From assembly GCF_009905375.1 (NCBI RefSeq), contig NC_133647.1, forward strand, positions 7,697,144 to 7,761,143: a stretch of DNA of 64,000 nt, read 5' to 3'. Positions 24,393 through 35,170 of the stretch are shown here, piece after piece. The stretch comes from Apium graveolens (lineage: Eukaryota; Streptophyta; Magnoliopsida; Apiales; Apiaceae). The notes beneath the pieces were generated by a model that ran no database searches, was not told the DNA's origin, and saw nothing but the letters and a program-made list of their open reading frames with translations. Position numbers and translations under genes: made by a program. The first letter of the stretch is position 1, and the number at the start of each line of letters is the position of its first letter.

Positions 24393-24965
24393 GGCTCCCG
24401 AACTTTTTTGGCATGTTTCAACAGAAAAAATCATTTTTTTGGCACAGCCATTCAAATTTTTCTAAAAGTGGCACAAAATGCCACTTCTTCCGGGGTTCAA
24501 CCCCAGAGGCCCAGAATAAGTGGCGTTCTTGGGTTTTTATTTTATTTTTTCCTTTCTTCCCCGAATTGACTTGCAGTTGTGTTGAATTATTTGTAAGTGG
24601 AAAACATGTAATGAAGACCTTATTTTGGAGTCATAATATTAAATTGAAAAAAAAAATTGGGATTTTTTTTTGGTTGGGGAGTCATGCACGCCTATTTTTA
24701 GTACGTAAATTTTGTTTAAAAAAGTATATGTATGACTTTTTGTGGCCTCTAAAAGGGTATCTTGCGAGTTTGCAATGAAAATATTAAATGGGGACCTAGT
24801 TTTGAGTCCTAATATTAAATTGGAAAAAAATTATTTTGGTGTAAATTTTTTTTGTTGGAGAGTCATGCAAGCCTAATTTTAGTACGTAATTTTTGTTTTT
24901 AAAAAAAGTGTATATATGAGTTTTTGTGGCTTCAAAAAGGGTACCTTGCGAGTCGACAACGAATT
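24393..24965 (+). repeat. Left terminal inverted repeat of the MULE
   Basis: It pairs with the reverse complement of 44705-45242. Matching landmarks are GGCTCCCG at the tip, CATTTTTTTGGC, CCCAGAGGCCCA, AAGTGGCGTTCT, TTGACTTGCAGTTG, TAATATTAAATT, TTTTAGTACGTA and GGCTT.(G/A)AAAAGGGT. The TIR itself holds two related sub-blocks of about 170 bp (each with a TAATATTAAATTG ... AGTCATGCA ... TTTTAGTACGTAA order). Confidence 0.8.
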
Positions 24966-25354
24966 TTTTTTATGAAAGGGTACCTTGAATTTATTTATTT
25001 TTGTAATAGAAAACAATAACATCAATTATGCAAGCGAATACAATGTTCTTATCTTTTACTAAAAGTAACAAGATGAAATCGACTTGTCAACTTTTAAAAG
25101 TCCGAATCTTCAGACAAATATGAAAAGTTAAAATAAGTACTGTGTGTACGCAAAAGAAATGCAGATTTCCTAAAATCATAGTAATGGGCACATGCAATTT
25201 TTTGAAATGATTTGACAAGTCAACTTTTGTTCTGAAATGAATGACACAGTTGAATACTTTCATCTTAAAATTTATAGGGTCAATAATATCAATTATTTCC
25301 ACATTCCCTAACTGCACAACCTAATATTACATTTTAACCATGTAAAATTATGCA

Positions 25355-25362
25355 TATAAATA
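25355..25362 (+). promoter_or_regulatory. TATA box upstream of MULE ORF A1
   Basis: TATAAATA lies 84 bp upstream of the ATG at 25446, in a non-coding spacer that follows the left TIR. Confidence 0.5.
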
Positions 25363-25445
25363 GCTGCAAAACTATAAGCCATCAACTAAATTTCCCCTTT
25401 GGTAGTATTTCATTTTCTAAATTTTGAGGCTGCTACAGTCAGGTC

Positions 25446-26132
25446 ATGGACAAGGGCAAGGGACACGCTAGTTCTGATATTCGTGATTATCGGGAAGTTA
25501 ATTGGTATAAATGAACCGAATCTCAGGCACGGACTGAAGCTCAACGCGCAGAAATTTGCCAGGTCAAACAATTTGTGAGAAGAATGCGAGGTATACGGGC
25601 CGCACAAGGGCATGCTGTACGTGATAATGAATAGTTCGTTGGCTATGGGGAAATGCACTTGAAGTTTATGAAATCAACGATCGAGTATGAAGAAAACATT
25701 AATAAGAGTTTCAACTCTGGTCACATTTCAAAGGAGGAACATGAGTATGAGTTAAATCAAATGTCTCTACACTACCACTTCATGGAGGACGAGATTGAGA
25801 CGAGGAAAAATGAGTACGAGAATACAATTGCAAAGCGTAGGGCTGAAATGATACGTGAAGAGGACCAGGAGTGGGATGAAAAATATGTGAAATATATTGT
25901 CAAACTTGGGAATTTTTCTCAAGGACACGATGATGCTGGTATGGCTACAACCATATGTCATGGCACTCAGGGGCTCCACGCATTGCCATCGCGTGATACT
26001 CGGTCGAGTACGTACGCCTCTACCCACGTATATGGGGAGGGAGGTTATATGTATACATCCCCTCACATACAAGAGGATGAGGACGTAGATGATGAGTTTG
26101 ATCAGTACGTAGTTAATCTTGCGGATGACTAA
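25446..26132 (+). pseudogene. MULE accessory ORF A1 (coiled-coil, acidic tail), two internal stops
   Basis: One frame from the ATG at 25446 to the TAA at 26132 gives 228 codons, interrupted only by in-frame TGA near 25515 and TAG near 25633. The N-terminus is MDKGKGHASS. The middle part (from 25653) is Lys/Glu-rich and probably a coiled coil, with SKEEHEYELNQM and MEDEIETRK. The C-terminus is acidic and ends DQYVVNLADD. It is related to ORF A2 at 27478: both begin MDK.K..ASS and both end with D...Y(V/I)(V/I)NLAD. No known domain is recognised. It lies on the plus strand just inside the left TIR, with its own TATA box. The function is unknown. Confidence 0.6.
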
Positions 26133-26406
26133 AAAAATTGAGAGCTTCATTCATTTTCCAATTTTCAGCTGCAATGTATTTCTCTTATTATATGTTTATG
26201 TAATCAATGTTCCCTTGCAATGTAATTTGTTCCCAATTTAAATGGAAAATGCACTCGTTATTCCATTTTTTTGTTTACAACTTAACAGAAACATGTGTAC
26301 TAATTGTGATAATATTCCCAAAGTTGATGACATTTTCAGAAGTCGTTTTAAATTTATTTTTGGAAAAAGTTTCTTCCACGTATAGTACTGTTGGAAAAGT
26401 AAGTAG

Positions 26407-26412
26407 CACGTG
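26407..26412. promoter_or_regulatory. G-box CACGTG between ORFs A1 and B1
   Basis: CACGTG occurs in the context AAGTAGCACGTGAATG, and the same context recurs at 26735-26740 closer to ORF B1. G-boxes are bound by plant bHLH and bZIP factors. Confidence 0.35.
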
Positions 26413-26734
26413 AATGAAACATGCATGTAGTTTTACTTTCTGGTAACTTTATGAGTTTTAACTACTCAGAAATGGAAGTATGAAATGATGATAAGGAAAA
26501 TGACAAGGAAATGAGTTAGGTATCCCGTGAATACACAACAGAAGGAAATGAAGTTACTTTTACGAATGCCAGTCTGCAACTGTAAAGTGGGAAGGGTCCT
26601 CCAGAGCTAGGTAGCCACAGGAAGACTACAACATAGTAATTGAGTAGTCTTGTGAAATCCAGTAGAAGTTGTAAAAGTTGTATAATGTGACAAATGAATG
26701 TTAAGTGTTTCGAATGTGAATGAGAAGTAAGTAG

Positions 26735-26740
26735 CACGTG
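26735..26740. promoter_or_regulatory. G-box CACGTG upstream of ORF B1
   Basis: It lies in the context AGTAAGTAGCACGTGAATG, about 105 bp before the ATG of ORF B1. The preceding copy at 26407 shares 16 bases of context, so the promoter segment appears duplicated. Confidence 0.4.
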
Positions 26741-26844
26741 AATGTTACAGACATGTCTACTAAATTTGTGTGGCCTTTCGTCCTTGTTCATTATCTAAAT
26801 ATGATATTGTTCGGAAGTTAGTGTTGTATACTAATTGAAGAGCA

Positions 26845-27273
26845 ATGAGTTACACTCCTGGTGATATTATTCGAGCTACTGGTCGGAAATGGTTTTGTGA
26901 TGACGATTTTAGGTATTCAATGGATCCAAATTTACGTTACTCAAGAGGTTCAGTAATCACGATGCATAGGGAGTGGGAATGGCGTGTAGGGTGTTTGCAA
27001 ATATGTGTAGCCCAATGTCAAGAACATGGAGTGCGAGTAACTAAACAACGCGCCATACACATGCAGCGAGACACCGCTCAACAACTGGAACTAGCTTTAT
27101 TCCGTGCAAGAGAGGAAGAGAATCGAATGAGAATGCGTTTAAACTGGATGGATCTACAAACAAAATGTTGGGAGTTTGCTAAATATGGTGACCATCATAG
27201 CGCAAGAATGTATCATCATTTCGCTACGAGTCCCGACTATATTTCCGATTGCTACTTGTCCGATGATGAGTAA
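26845..27273 (+). CDS. MULE accessory ORF B1, unknown protein of 142 residues, intact
   Basis: An uninterrupted ORF from ATG 26845 to TAA. It begins MSYTPGDII, has GRKWFCDDDFRYS near residue 14, a basic/Arg-rich helical part (FRAREEENRMRMR) around residue 90, and an acidic C-terminus SPDYISDCYLSDDE. It is related to ORF B2 at 43143: KW..C(D/E)DD near the start, R.(R/E)ENNRM-like in the helix, and DYISD.Y.SDE at the end. No known domain is recognised. It is the only one of the MULE small ORFs that is open throughout, which favours it as a real gene or a recent decay. It lies between ORFs A1 and A2, same strand. Confidence 0.5.
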   Translation: MSYTPGDIIRATGRKWFCDDDFRYSMDPNLRYSRGSVITMHREWEWRVGCLQICVAQCQEHGVRVTKQRAIHMQRDTAQQLELALFRAREEENRMRMRLNWMDLQTKCWEFAKYGDHHSARMYHHFATSPDYISDCYLSDDE

Positions 27274-27440
27274 TATTTCCGAATATTGTATTTTGATAGT
27301 GTACTTATTATTTTGAGCTTTTGAAATTATTATGATAAATTTCTGAATAATTTGACTACTCAGATAGTGTATGAGTGTTTATGATAAATTAAGTATGAAC
27401 TACTGTACAAATCTATTGTGACGTAGTTGTTAGCATGCCC

Positions 27441-27447
27441 TATAAAT
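27441..27447 (+). promoter_or_regulatory. TATA box upstream of ORF A2
   Basis: TATAAAT lies 37 bp before the ATG at 27478, a close spacing that leaves a very short leader. Confidence 0.45.
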
Positions 27448-27477
27448 GTCTTGGTTATTTCAATTGAAAAGCATAAA

Positions 27478-27906
27478 ATGGATAAGGATAAAAAAATAGC
27501 ATCCTCAAGCACATCAAAGTCCATTTGGCGTCAGCTTAGTATCGCGGAATGTATTGGTCACGGAAAGAAAATGAAAGAAGATGAAAGCACCACAAAGAAG
27601 AAGAAGAATGTGAATCAAAACATTTTGGGCGAGATAAAAGCTGATAAAGAAAAGCTTTGAAAGGCTTACAATGATCGGTCCCTGTCGGAGGATGAACGCA
27701 TCCGTCAGATCGATGAAGTGTACAAAAAATATGACAAAATGGAAATCAACCTGATTGAAAGAAAAGATAGTGAAATTACATAGTATGTTGAAGGTCATCA
27801 GGCCTTGCGTGACGTTTGAGAATATGAGGATGAAGAAGAGGGTGACGTTGTGGAGAGTGCAGGAACTGATGAGGATTAATATATCATAAACCTTGCAGAT
27901 TTTTAA
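27478..27906 (+). pseudogene. MULE accessory ORF A2, paralogue of A1, broken by stops
   Basis: One frame from ATG 27478 to the TAA at 27906 gives about 142 codons with four in-frame stops. It starts MDKDKKIASSS, has a Lys-rich region, then K.YNDRSLSEDERIRQIDEVY and a helical KMEINLIERKD, and ends in an acidic segment before YIINLADF. The pattern (K..N....S..E......, then ME...IE..K) follows A1, and both termini match. It is shorter than A1 by about 85 codons, mainly between the coiled coil and the tail. Confidence 0.55.
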
Positions 27907-28166
27907 GTTATTTGTGATGTTTCTTGTATAATTTTAGTAACAATATGAATGCCTAATTGGATTCTTTGTTTTGAATGCGATAAACCTGATAGTAGTTCCA
28001 TATTTTGAAGCTCGAATGGACAACACAATAACCAACTTTTGCATGTAATGTTCAAAATAGCAAGATAGAAAACTTAGATTATACAAATGACAATTGTAGT
28101 ACTACATAGATGATGAAAGATAATTGGTGAAAAGTAAGACATGAAAATGCAATGAAGCTAAGAAGT

Positions 28167-28932
28167 TCACGTTGTTAAGTATGGGCGCCCTGGGCATTTC
28201 TTGCTACGCTTGGTGTGACCTTCTTGGTTGCATACACTACATTTCTTTTCTGACCGCGGACTATCAATCGCCGTGCGGATCTGCACCGATTGGCCCTTAT
28301 CTCTGCGTTTTTGCTTATGTTTTTTCAATAAATCATCCGCCACTAACTTTCCATACCCCTGCCAAGGTAGGGGTAATTCGTAGTTCCGGTATTCTATTGG
28401 TTGGAACAGATAAATAATTGGCCGGTACAAGTTCTCCATTGTCTGGTTTTTATGGCAATTTTCAATGAAATGATCTCAACTCAGTCCATGTCTTATACAA
28501 TCAGCCATTGCGTGAGAGCACATCATGTGATGGGTTTCCCATTTTCCACACGTGCACGTACGGTCATTGAGGTTGACGACCTGGGTCTTACCTCCCTTTA
28601 ACCTTCACTTAGCAGTTGTGTATTAACGTGTAACTATTTTCAAGATCCCACGCGCACGGTGAAAAGTAATAACCGTATGACCTGTTGCCTTTCTTTGAAT
28701 TTTTACTAACATGGCGGCTGAACGCGCACATAATTGTTGACCCTGTTGCACACCGTCATCCACTATATTTCTATATTTGTCAATAATTGTGACCGCCTTG
28801 TAGAAGAGGTACTCCATCATCGCTGTTACCGGAAGGAAACGATCCCTTCTTATATTTCCGTTGAAACCCTTAAGCATGTTTGTGGTTGTTTGACCATAGC
28901 GAACACCATTATCGTGGGAAAATGTCCACTCG
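28167..28932 (-). pseudogene. MULE transposase, C-terminal part with SWIM finger and CCHC knuckle, broken
   Basis: Read on the minus strand from about 28932: WTFSHDNGVRYG and QTTTNMLKGFNG, then the RFLPVTAMMEYLFYKAV segment (compare W...HD.G.RYG.MTTN and LPITA.V...F of MULE transposases). Near 28550 lies a SWIM zinc finger, CTCGKWETHHMMCSHA. At 28220-28250 lies a zinc knuckle, CSVCNQEGHTKRSKKC. Frames change between 28623 and 28600, and a stop lies before 28440. The N-terminal DNA-binding part and most of the catalytic core are missing; the copia insertion at 29131 lies 200 bp upstream. This fragment fixes the superfamily of the surrounding element. Confidence 0.85.
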
Positions 28933-29130
28933 CAGACCTATGTGCGCTGTTGACTATCCTGAGTGGTACGACAGAGTCACTAGGCATTTCATGATCAACC
29001 CCAGGATTTGGAGGGACCAACAAGGATTTCAGGGGTCGTAGGGACACCCACCAGTGGCTGTAAGATTTTTTCTTAGATTAGTACCTCTTCATTTATCACA
29101 GTTTTCGTTTATGTATACACATTTACATGT

Positions 29131-29733
29131 TGTTAGGTCACACACACTGTAGAAGGGGGTTGAATACAGTGTTCACTACAATCAAATCGAATATAAGAAC
29201 TCAAGTAACAGAACATAGATTTTATTCAACACAATAAACTCTGTTACAAAGAACTGTTCTCTCTCAGTGATGAACAAATTATCACGAGAGCTGCTAGGGT
29301 TACAAAGAATAATATCCTCGAATAAGGTAACACATATAGTGTAAACCCTATGTCTGTGTTTATATACTACACAGTTACAAGATAATCTTCTAATTGATAT
29401 CGAATATAATTCTGCTTCCTAATATATATCAATCAGTTATCTTTTCTTCCAAGTATTCTATTCTTCATAGAATTCTTCTCCATGCATATCTCTTCTTATG
29501 TTTGTCTTGATCTTCTTTTCTTTCAATCAGCCGCCTTCCTTATTTGAACGTCACTTTAAGTCCTGATATTATCTCCTGATAACCTAAGTTCTGACAACTT
29601 AAGTTCTGATATCTTAAGTCCTGACTTCGGTATAAGTACTGATTTCCAGTTAAATCCTGATTTGTCCTGTTAAGTAAGATCTGAAAACTAAACACAAATC
29701 ATATTAGACATGACATCACAAATATATCTAACA
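29131..29733 (-). repeat. 3' LTR of the SIRE-type element
   Basis: 603 bp, TGTTAGGTCAC..TATCTAACA on the plus strand. Contains several AAGTTCTGA/TAAGTCCTGA units (29560-29680). Compared with the 5' LTR it lacks 14 bp. Confidence 0.9.
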
Positions 29734-29748
29734 ATCTCCCCCAACTTG
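29734..29748 (-). promoter_or_regulatory. Polypurine tract of the SIRE-type element
   Basis: On the minus strand CAAGTTGGGGGAGAT directly precedes the 3' LTR. This is the expected primer site for plus-strand DNA synthesis. Confidence 0.75.
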
Positions 29749-29937
29749 TAAATTAGAATAATATACAAGTTCAACAGATATTTGATGATGTCAAAAATAT
29801 TAAGTACAAATGCATGAGAATTTGACTAGATAACTACAACTTACAGTCCTTACAGCTTTACCATCCTCAAAGTTTGATTTCAGCTTCAGTCTGTATATCC
29901 TTCAGAATTTAAGCAGTTGTAGATCTTTGACTTGGCT

Positions 29938-32900
29938 TCAATTTTTGATCTCTTTGATGTCAGGAGTTGTTCTGAGATAGTTCTTCAACAGACATCTCTC
30001 AGCATATTCAAGTTCATTGACCATCCTCCTTTTAGCATTTTTCAGTTCAACTGTATCTTCACCAGTTTGAAAGATAGCAGCCCTGAGATAATTTATTTTA
30101 GCTTTTCTTATATCCGGATCCAGTCTGATTATAAAGGCTTTATCAGACTCTATATTGAATTCAAGTCCCTTAATACCAGAAAATGTAGTGATGATCTTTG
30201 CGGTATTAGGCTTCATTTCAACAATTTCTCCACTGTGAGATCTGTACTTAGGACAATATGGGCTGTCATACTTTACAGAGTAAAACCTTTTCTGTCTTTG
30301 AATATTTGATTTTAAATAACCTGCAGCACCATCTGTTGATCTGTTTTTCTCTTAAGTAGAAATAGAATATGTTCCAGTTTTTCATAATACTTCAATGGAA
30401 TATCATTCTTCCTGATATGAAATACCCTCCCATCTGTCATAAAGTATAACATCACATCTTTTTTCAAAACAGAGTGGTAAACCATTTGTACAGATTCAAG
30501 TTGATTCAATCTCTCAGGAGTTGCACCTACTCCTGGTTCACTAAAGGAAGTTGGATTATTGGTAGTGTTGTGTATTCTCTTCTCTTTAGAACTACCCAAT
30601 CCTGATAAGTCTCTTGCTTCCTTTCCTTGAACAACTCTTGCTTCAAAACCATTTGATGTAGTCTTCAAAGGTTGAGTTTGTTGAGCTTTTGTAAAACCAG
30701 GTAGTAACATCCTTGAAGGTTTAACATGAGCAATGTCAGAGGTTTCCTTTTCTTTATCTTCTGATATCAAGCCAACTTGAGCTATGTCAGAGGTTGCTTG
30801 CTTCACTGTTATATCAGAACTTACTACATCTTGACTCTGAACAACTTGAGCCATGTCAGAGGTTGATTGAGAAATCTTCTTTTTCATCAGAGTACGACTA
30901 GTATCTTCTTCATCAATTATTTCTTCATCCATGATTGGCATGTATACCTTTACAGGTTCATCAATTTTTGCTTTGCCCTTGGATCTTGGATCTACCTCCA
31001 CTTGTGATTTGGCTTTGGTTGCCTCAGTATTTGTCTTTTCTTTAATCACAATACCCTTAGGCTTTGGAAGTTTTTTTTCAACAATAGAAGCTTCAGACTT
31101 GAATTTGACATTTTCTGCTTTGAGTCTGACTTCTTCTTCCTTTAGACTTTTAAAGTCCATTCCTGGATTTTTTTGAGAAATAATCTCTTTGAAATTTCTT
31201 CATCAAGCTCCAGATGTCCAGTAGAACTTATCCTTTTACCAGTATCAGAAATTATTCTGTCTTTGATGAAGAACCTTTGCCTTGACCATGACCTCTACCC
31301 TTTTCAGAGTTTCCCTGGTCATCATTTCCATCATCCTTACCCTTCAGTGATTGAATAGATTTGTATTTGGACTTAATCACTTTCTCCCCCTTTTTGGCAT
31401 CACCAGGTAGAAGAAGAGAGACAAGCAATTCCACTGAGGATTGGATCTCATTGATTTGAGTTTGCTGAGAAGCTTGACTCTTTAGAATTTCTGAAATCTG
31501 TGCTTGTTGCTTCTCCTGAGTCTGTCAAAGGCTGGCTTGAAAAATCCGTTCTTTTCTAATTTGGATAAGTGATTCTTGAATTTTGTTCACCTTGTCATGA
31601 GTTATTGAGTGTTGACCTTGAAGGTGCCTAGTACTCAATGCAGTAACTCTCAACTGTGCCTTGAAATCATCATTTATCAGCTTTAGCAAGGTGCTCAACA
31701 AGAATTTTTTCATTAGGAACAAAAGTAACTTTGTTCCACTCCTTAGTCCACTCCTTTCCTCTAGGAGTTTCACTCCAAGGTACTGGTGCATCCTCTCTAA
31801 CAAACTTCTTGATCAAATCAGCTTTGTTAACTGTTTGTTGAGGTGCATGTCCTGAAGGACCAGCTGCATCAACATCTACATTTGTAGCAGCTTCACCAGT
31901 AATTTCAGCATTGTCATCAACATCCTCTAATAAAATAACAGCATGTGAGGCTATAGAGGCTTCAACATCATCCTCTAAATTCTGATATGCAACTAAGTTC
32001 TGATCATCATCCAAATTTTGATGCCCACCTAAAATCTGATCTTCATCATCTAGATTCAGAATTGGTGTTGTTGGAATATTGGCATTAAAATCAGCATCCA
32101 AAATTGGTGTTGTTGGTGGAGTGAGTTGAGTTGGTGGAGCTTCCAAGTACAGAACCGCAGGCACAACCGAGTTATGAATATCTATTTCAACACTTGTACC
32201 TGGGTCATCAGCATATACCGAATTAGTAATTGGAGACACATGAGGTGTAAACACTTGCTCTGGAATATCCTCTTGCTCTTGAATAGGAGACTTTGGAGCT
32301 TGAGTAAAGTTTGATTCAGCTGTGGGAAGTAATTCAATGACTATAGGTTCTGTTGAGATCAGAGATTCCTGACCCGTTTCATTAGCTGCTGCTTCCAGAA
32401 TTTCTTCAGAGTGTGATGATACACTTACATCCCTCCCGGCTCTTTGCTTTTTAAGTCTCTTTGCAGAATTAGAGACTTTGGGAGCTTCATCATTATAATT
32501 TAGCTTTCTAAGCCTTTTGAGGGGCCTAGAACTCTCAGTTTCAGTATCATTCTGAGAAGAGATCTTCTCAGCTTCTATAACAACAGGTTCTGATAGGGGA
32601 ACCTGGTCCTCATTATCTGACTCATCTCTTAGAATAATTCTCCTTCTCTTCTGCTGAGACTGAGGTAAAGTCTTTGTTCTCTTGGGTTTGGAAGATGAAG
32701 GCTTCACATAATGTGCTGAAGGTTGAGGTTGAGATGTTTGTGTTGGTTTATAATATTTCCTGATAGAGGGTTGAGTTGGTTGAGGTTGAGAAGTTTGAGG
32801 TTGTTGAGAGATGGTATGTTCAGATGGCTGTTGTGTTAGTTGTGATGAGTTGGTGGGTTGAACATCAGGGTAAACAGAAGTGTATGTTTGTGGATCAGCA

Positions 32901-33691
32901 TTTACCAAGATCTGTTTTACTAACTGAGGAATCTGTAAGGGTCTCAACACTTGTTTCTTATTGTCAGCATTTAACAAATCATTAAAAGACCTTTTTGCAA
33001 GCTTAGAGGATGAAATTAAGCTACTGGCTGGTTGGGATTCATTATCACAACATAAACTATATATAAGCTGACAGAATCTAGCAAACTATACTATATTCCT
33101 ATCTTATATCATCCTATCCCTTATGAAACCTAGCACAACACTTGTAAAATTAAAATGAGTTTGATGAATAAGGGCATACCCAATTTGCTGACTCATGATG
33201 GGAATAACATCAAAGTTGGAGCATTTATTGGCGAATGCCTTAGTGATACAATCAAAGAAAACACTCCATTCCTTTCTGATATTTGATCTTTTCAGTTGAC
33301 CCAGCTTTCCCAAACCTTTCTCATAGCCCAGTCTGGCCAAAAGCTGCTGTAAAACAGGATCCTCCACTGTTGAGAATGTACAACCTTCAGGTAAGTGGAG
33401 AGCTTTACGAACTGCTCCAGGAGTAACCACATGCTCGACATCTCCTGATGTAAAAATAATGCTTGGAGTACCAACAACAGCACCATCATCAAAAAGCCCA
33501 GTTCGCCAAAATGTCAGCACTTGTTGGCTTGAAATAGTTTGAGGTTGGGTCAAAGCATACCCAATCTCACTATAGGCTAATAAATCTTGCAAAAAGTGCA
33601 GATCCGATGGAGTTTCAGCCTTGTGCAGGATTGCAGCATAGTTATTTGGTACAAACTTGGCTCCATCAACAATTAAATCCTTGGACGCCAT
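29938..33691 (-). pseudogene. Large extra sense ORF downstream of pol (env-like position), broken
   Basis: From ATG 33691 the minus strand carries one long coding region of roughly 1200 codons. Segments: 33691-33104 (195 codons, MASKDLIVDGAKF start, globular), same frame to 32977-31670 (435 codons; Ser/Pro/Gln-rich, basic KR clusters, then acidic), then after a frameshift 31803-31525, 31434-31252, 31160-30312 (Lys/Glu-rich) and 30216-29938. Two stops lie between 33104 and 33070 without a frame change. No transmembrane segment or signal peptide is visible, so the term env-like describes position only. SIRE-lineage elements are known for an additional ORF 3' of pol. The first 195 codons resemble, from memory, an ORF common in SIRE-type elements of asterid plants. 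The function is unknown. Confidence 0.65.
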
Positions 33692-33859
33692 CAGAAATAA
33701 GTGAGAATTTAGTTTGCCTGAAAGGTGTTTGATGAAATGTCTGTATAGAAACCGTCAAAAAATATGAGAGAGAATAAGAAAAGAAAGAGAGTGAGTAGAA
33801 TAAAAATGAAAATAAAAGATTTGAAAATCTTTTATCTCTTTTACTTAGACACCCCACGT

Positions 33860-35165
33860 GACAACAGTTAATGAGAAGTGGAACAGACCTTTACGCCTGT
33901 TATCCATGCAACAGTTAAGGCAAAAGTTAATGGGCACGGTAAATAAGTAATGATTACTTTGCACGTTCAGTTTTTTTAAAAAAAACTGTTCCCACTAAAT
34001 AAATGATTATTACTGCTTTATCTCACATAAACCAATATTCTAAAAAAAATATAACCGATATAACCGTTCAAGTAATGACCAAAAATAAATCAAGTAAATA
34101 AATACTGTCACGTAAGCATCGGAACTTGATTATTATCAGAATTTAAAAGTCATCAGAATATGGCTCCTTAACTCAAAAAGTGAAGGTTTATTCCTGTAAT
34201 TCTTCACACAAATACTGATATGGGTACATCAGAACTTAATCATCAGAACTTGTCCTCAGAATTTAGGCAACTGACACTTAAACTGTTCATCTAAAGCAAC
34301 ATTGATCACCACAATAATTTTCATCATTCATAAGGAGTGTAGGTGTGTGCATTTAGCTAAATATCAGACAAAGAGTAAAGTCTGATTCACTTCAGTACAT
34401 CTTAGAAATAAGGCATAACTAAGAACTTTGCTCAAAATCTGTCATTATTCTGAAGTCTACTAGAGAATGAGTTCATGCATGAGTCCACCTTAACTGTTTT
34501 GTGCTCATTTTATGCATCTTTTAAAATTCCTTTTTACAGTGGCTTCTCAGTGTAAGTGAGTCACGACTGCTTATCAGAATTTATGCTGTTATCAGAGTAT
34601 TTCTCCAGTAATCAAAGAATGTGAAAAGTCACCAAGAAAATTTATTTTGTTTTTCTAATGCATATTACTTAATACCAGCAATGCACTTGGGTCTTCCCTT
34701 CCACATTTTTACTTTAGATCTCAAAGGAGTACCTGACATTTAATATTTGTTTTTTTTTCTTTTTCTTTTGATAAGTGAGGTTTATCAGCACTTAATACAT
34801 CCATAAGATTTACCAACATCAGAACTTAACAGATAAGAAGCACTATTCTAGTTTTTGACTTAGTAATAAGATACACAAAGTAAACGTAACTAAGCTCAGT
34901 ATCAGAATTTGCTAATGTTAAAATATTTCCACATAAACAATTACTTCATACATGGGATCATCAGTATGTTAAAGACGACTAGGTCAGCATCTAGCACAGT
35001 TATCCTCATTAGATTGAATAGTCACAGAAACATTCATATCACTATTAGAGTTTAGAAATTTACATCAGACAACAATCAGTACTTAGAAAATTTCAATTTA
35101 AGCACAGAATACACAAAGATAGTAATATTTGTAAATACTGATCTTAAAGTCTGATGTATCAGAAC
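33860..35165. other. Non-coding spacer of the SIRE-type element, rich in TCAGAACTT
   Basis: About 1.3 kb between RNase H and the extra ORF. No ORF is seen. TCAGAACTT or TCAGAATTT recurs many times (for example 34137, 34230, 34250, 34822). A promoter for the extra ORF could lie here, but none was identified. Confidence 0.5.
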
Positions 35166-35170
35166 ATAAA

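Noticed and set aside
24341..24778. 145-residue ORF at the NPF/MULE junction
   Set aside because: It runs from NPF DNA into the MULE inverted repeat in a frame different from the NPF exon; a chance ORF in AT-rich TIR.
25767..26150. 127-residue minus-strand ORF opposite ORF A1
   Set aside because: Antisense shadow of A1; hydrophobic composition results from the complementary acidic codons.
30931..31176. Plus-strand ORFs inside the SIRE-type element (30931, 38915, 39824 and others)
   Set aside because: All are antisense shadows of gag, pol or the extra ORF.
29938..33691. Retroviral-type envelope gene
   Set aside because: Position fits the env-like ORF of SIRE elements, but no signal peptide, transmembrane helix or cleavage site was seen; function left open.
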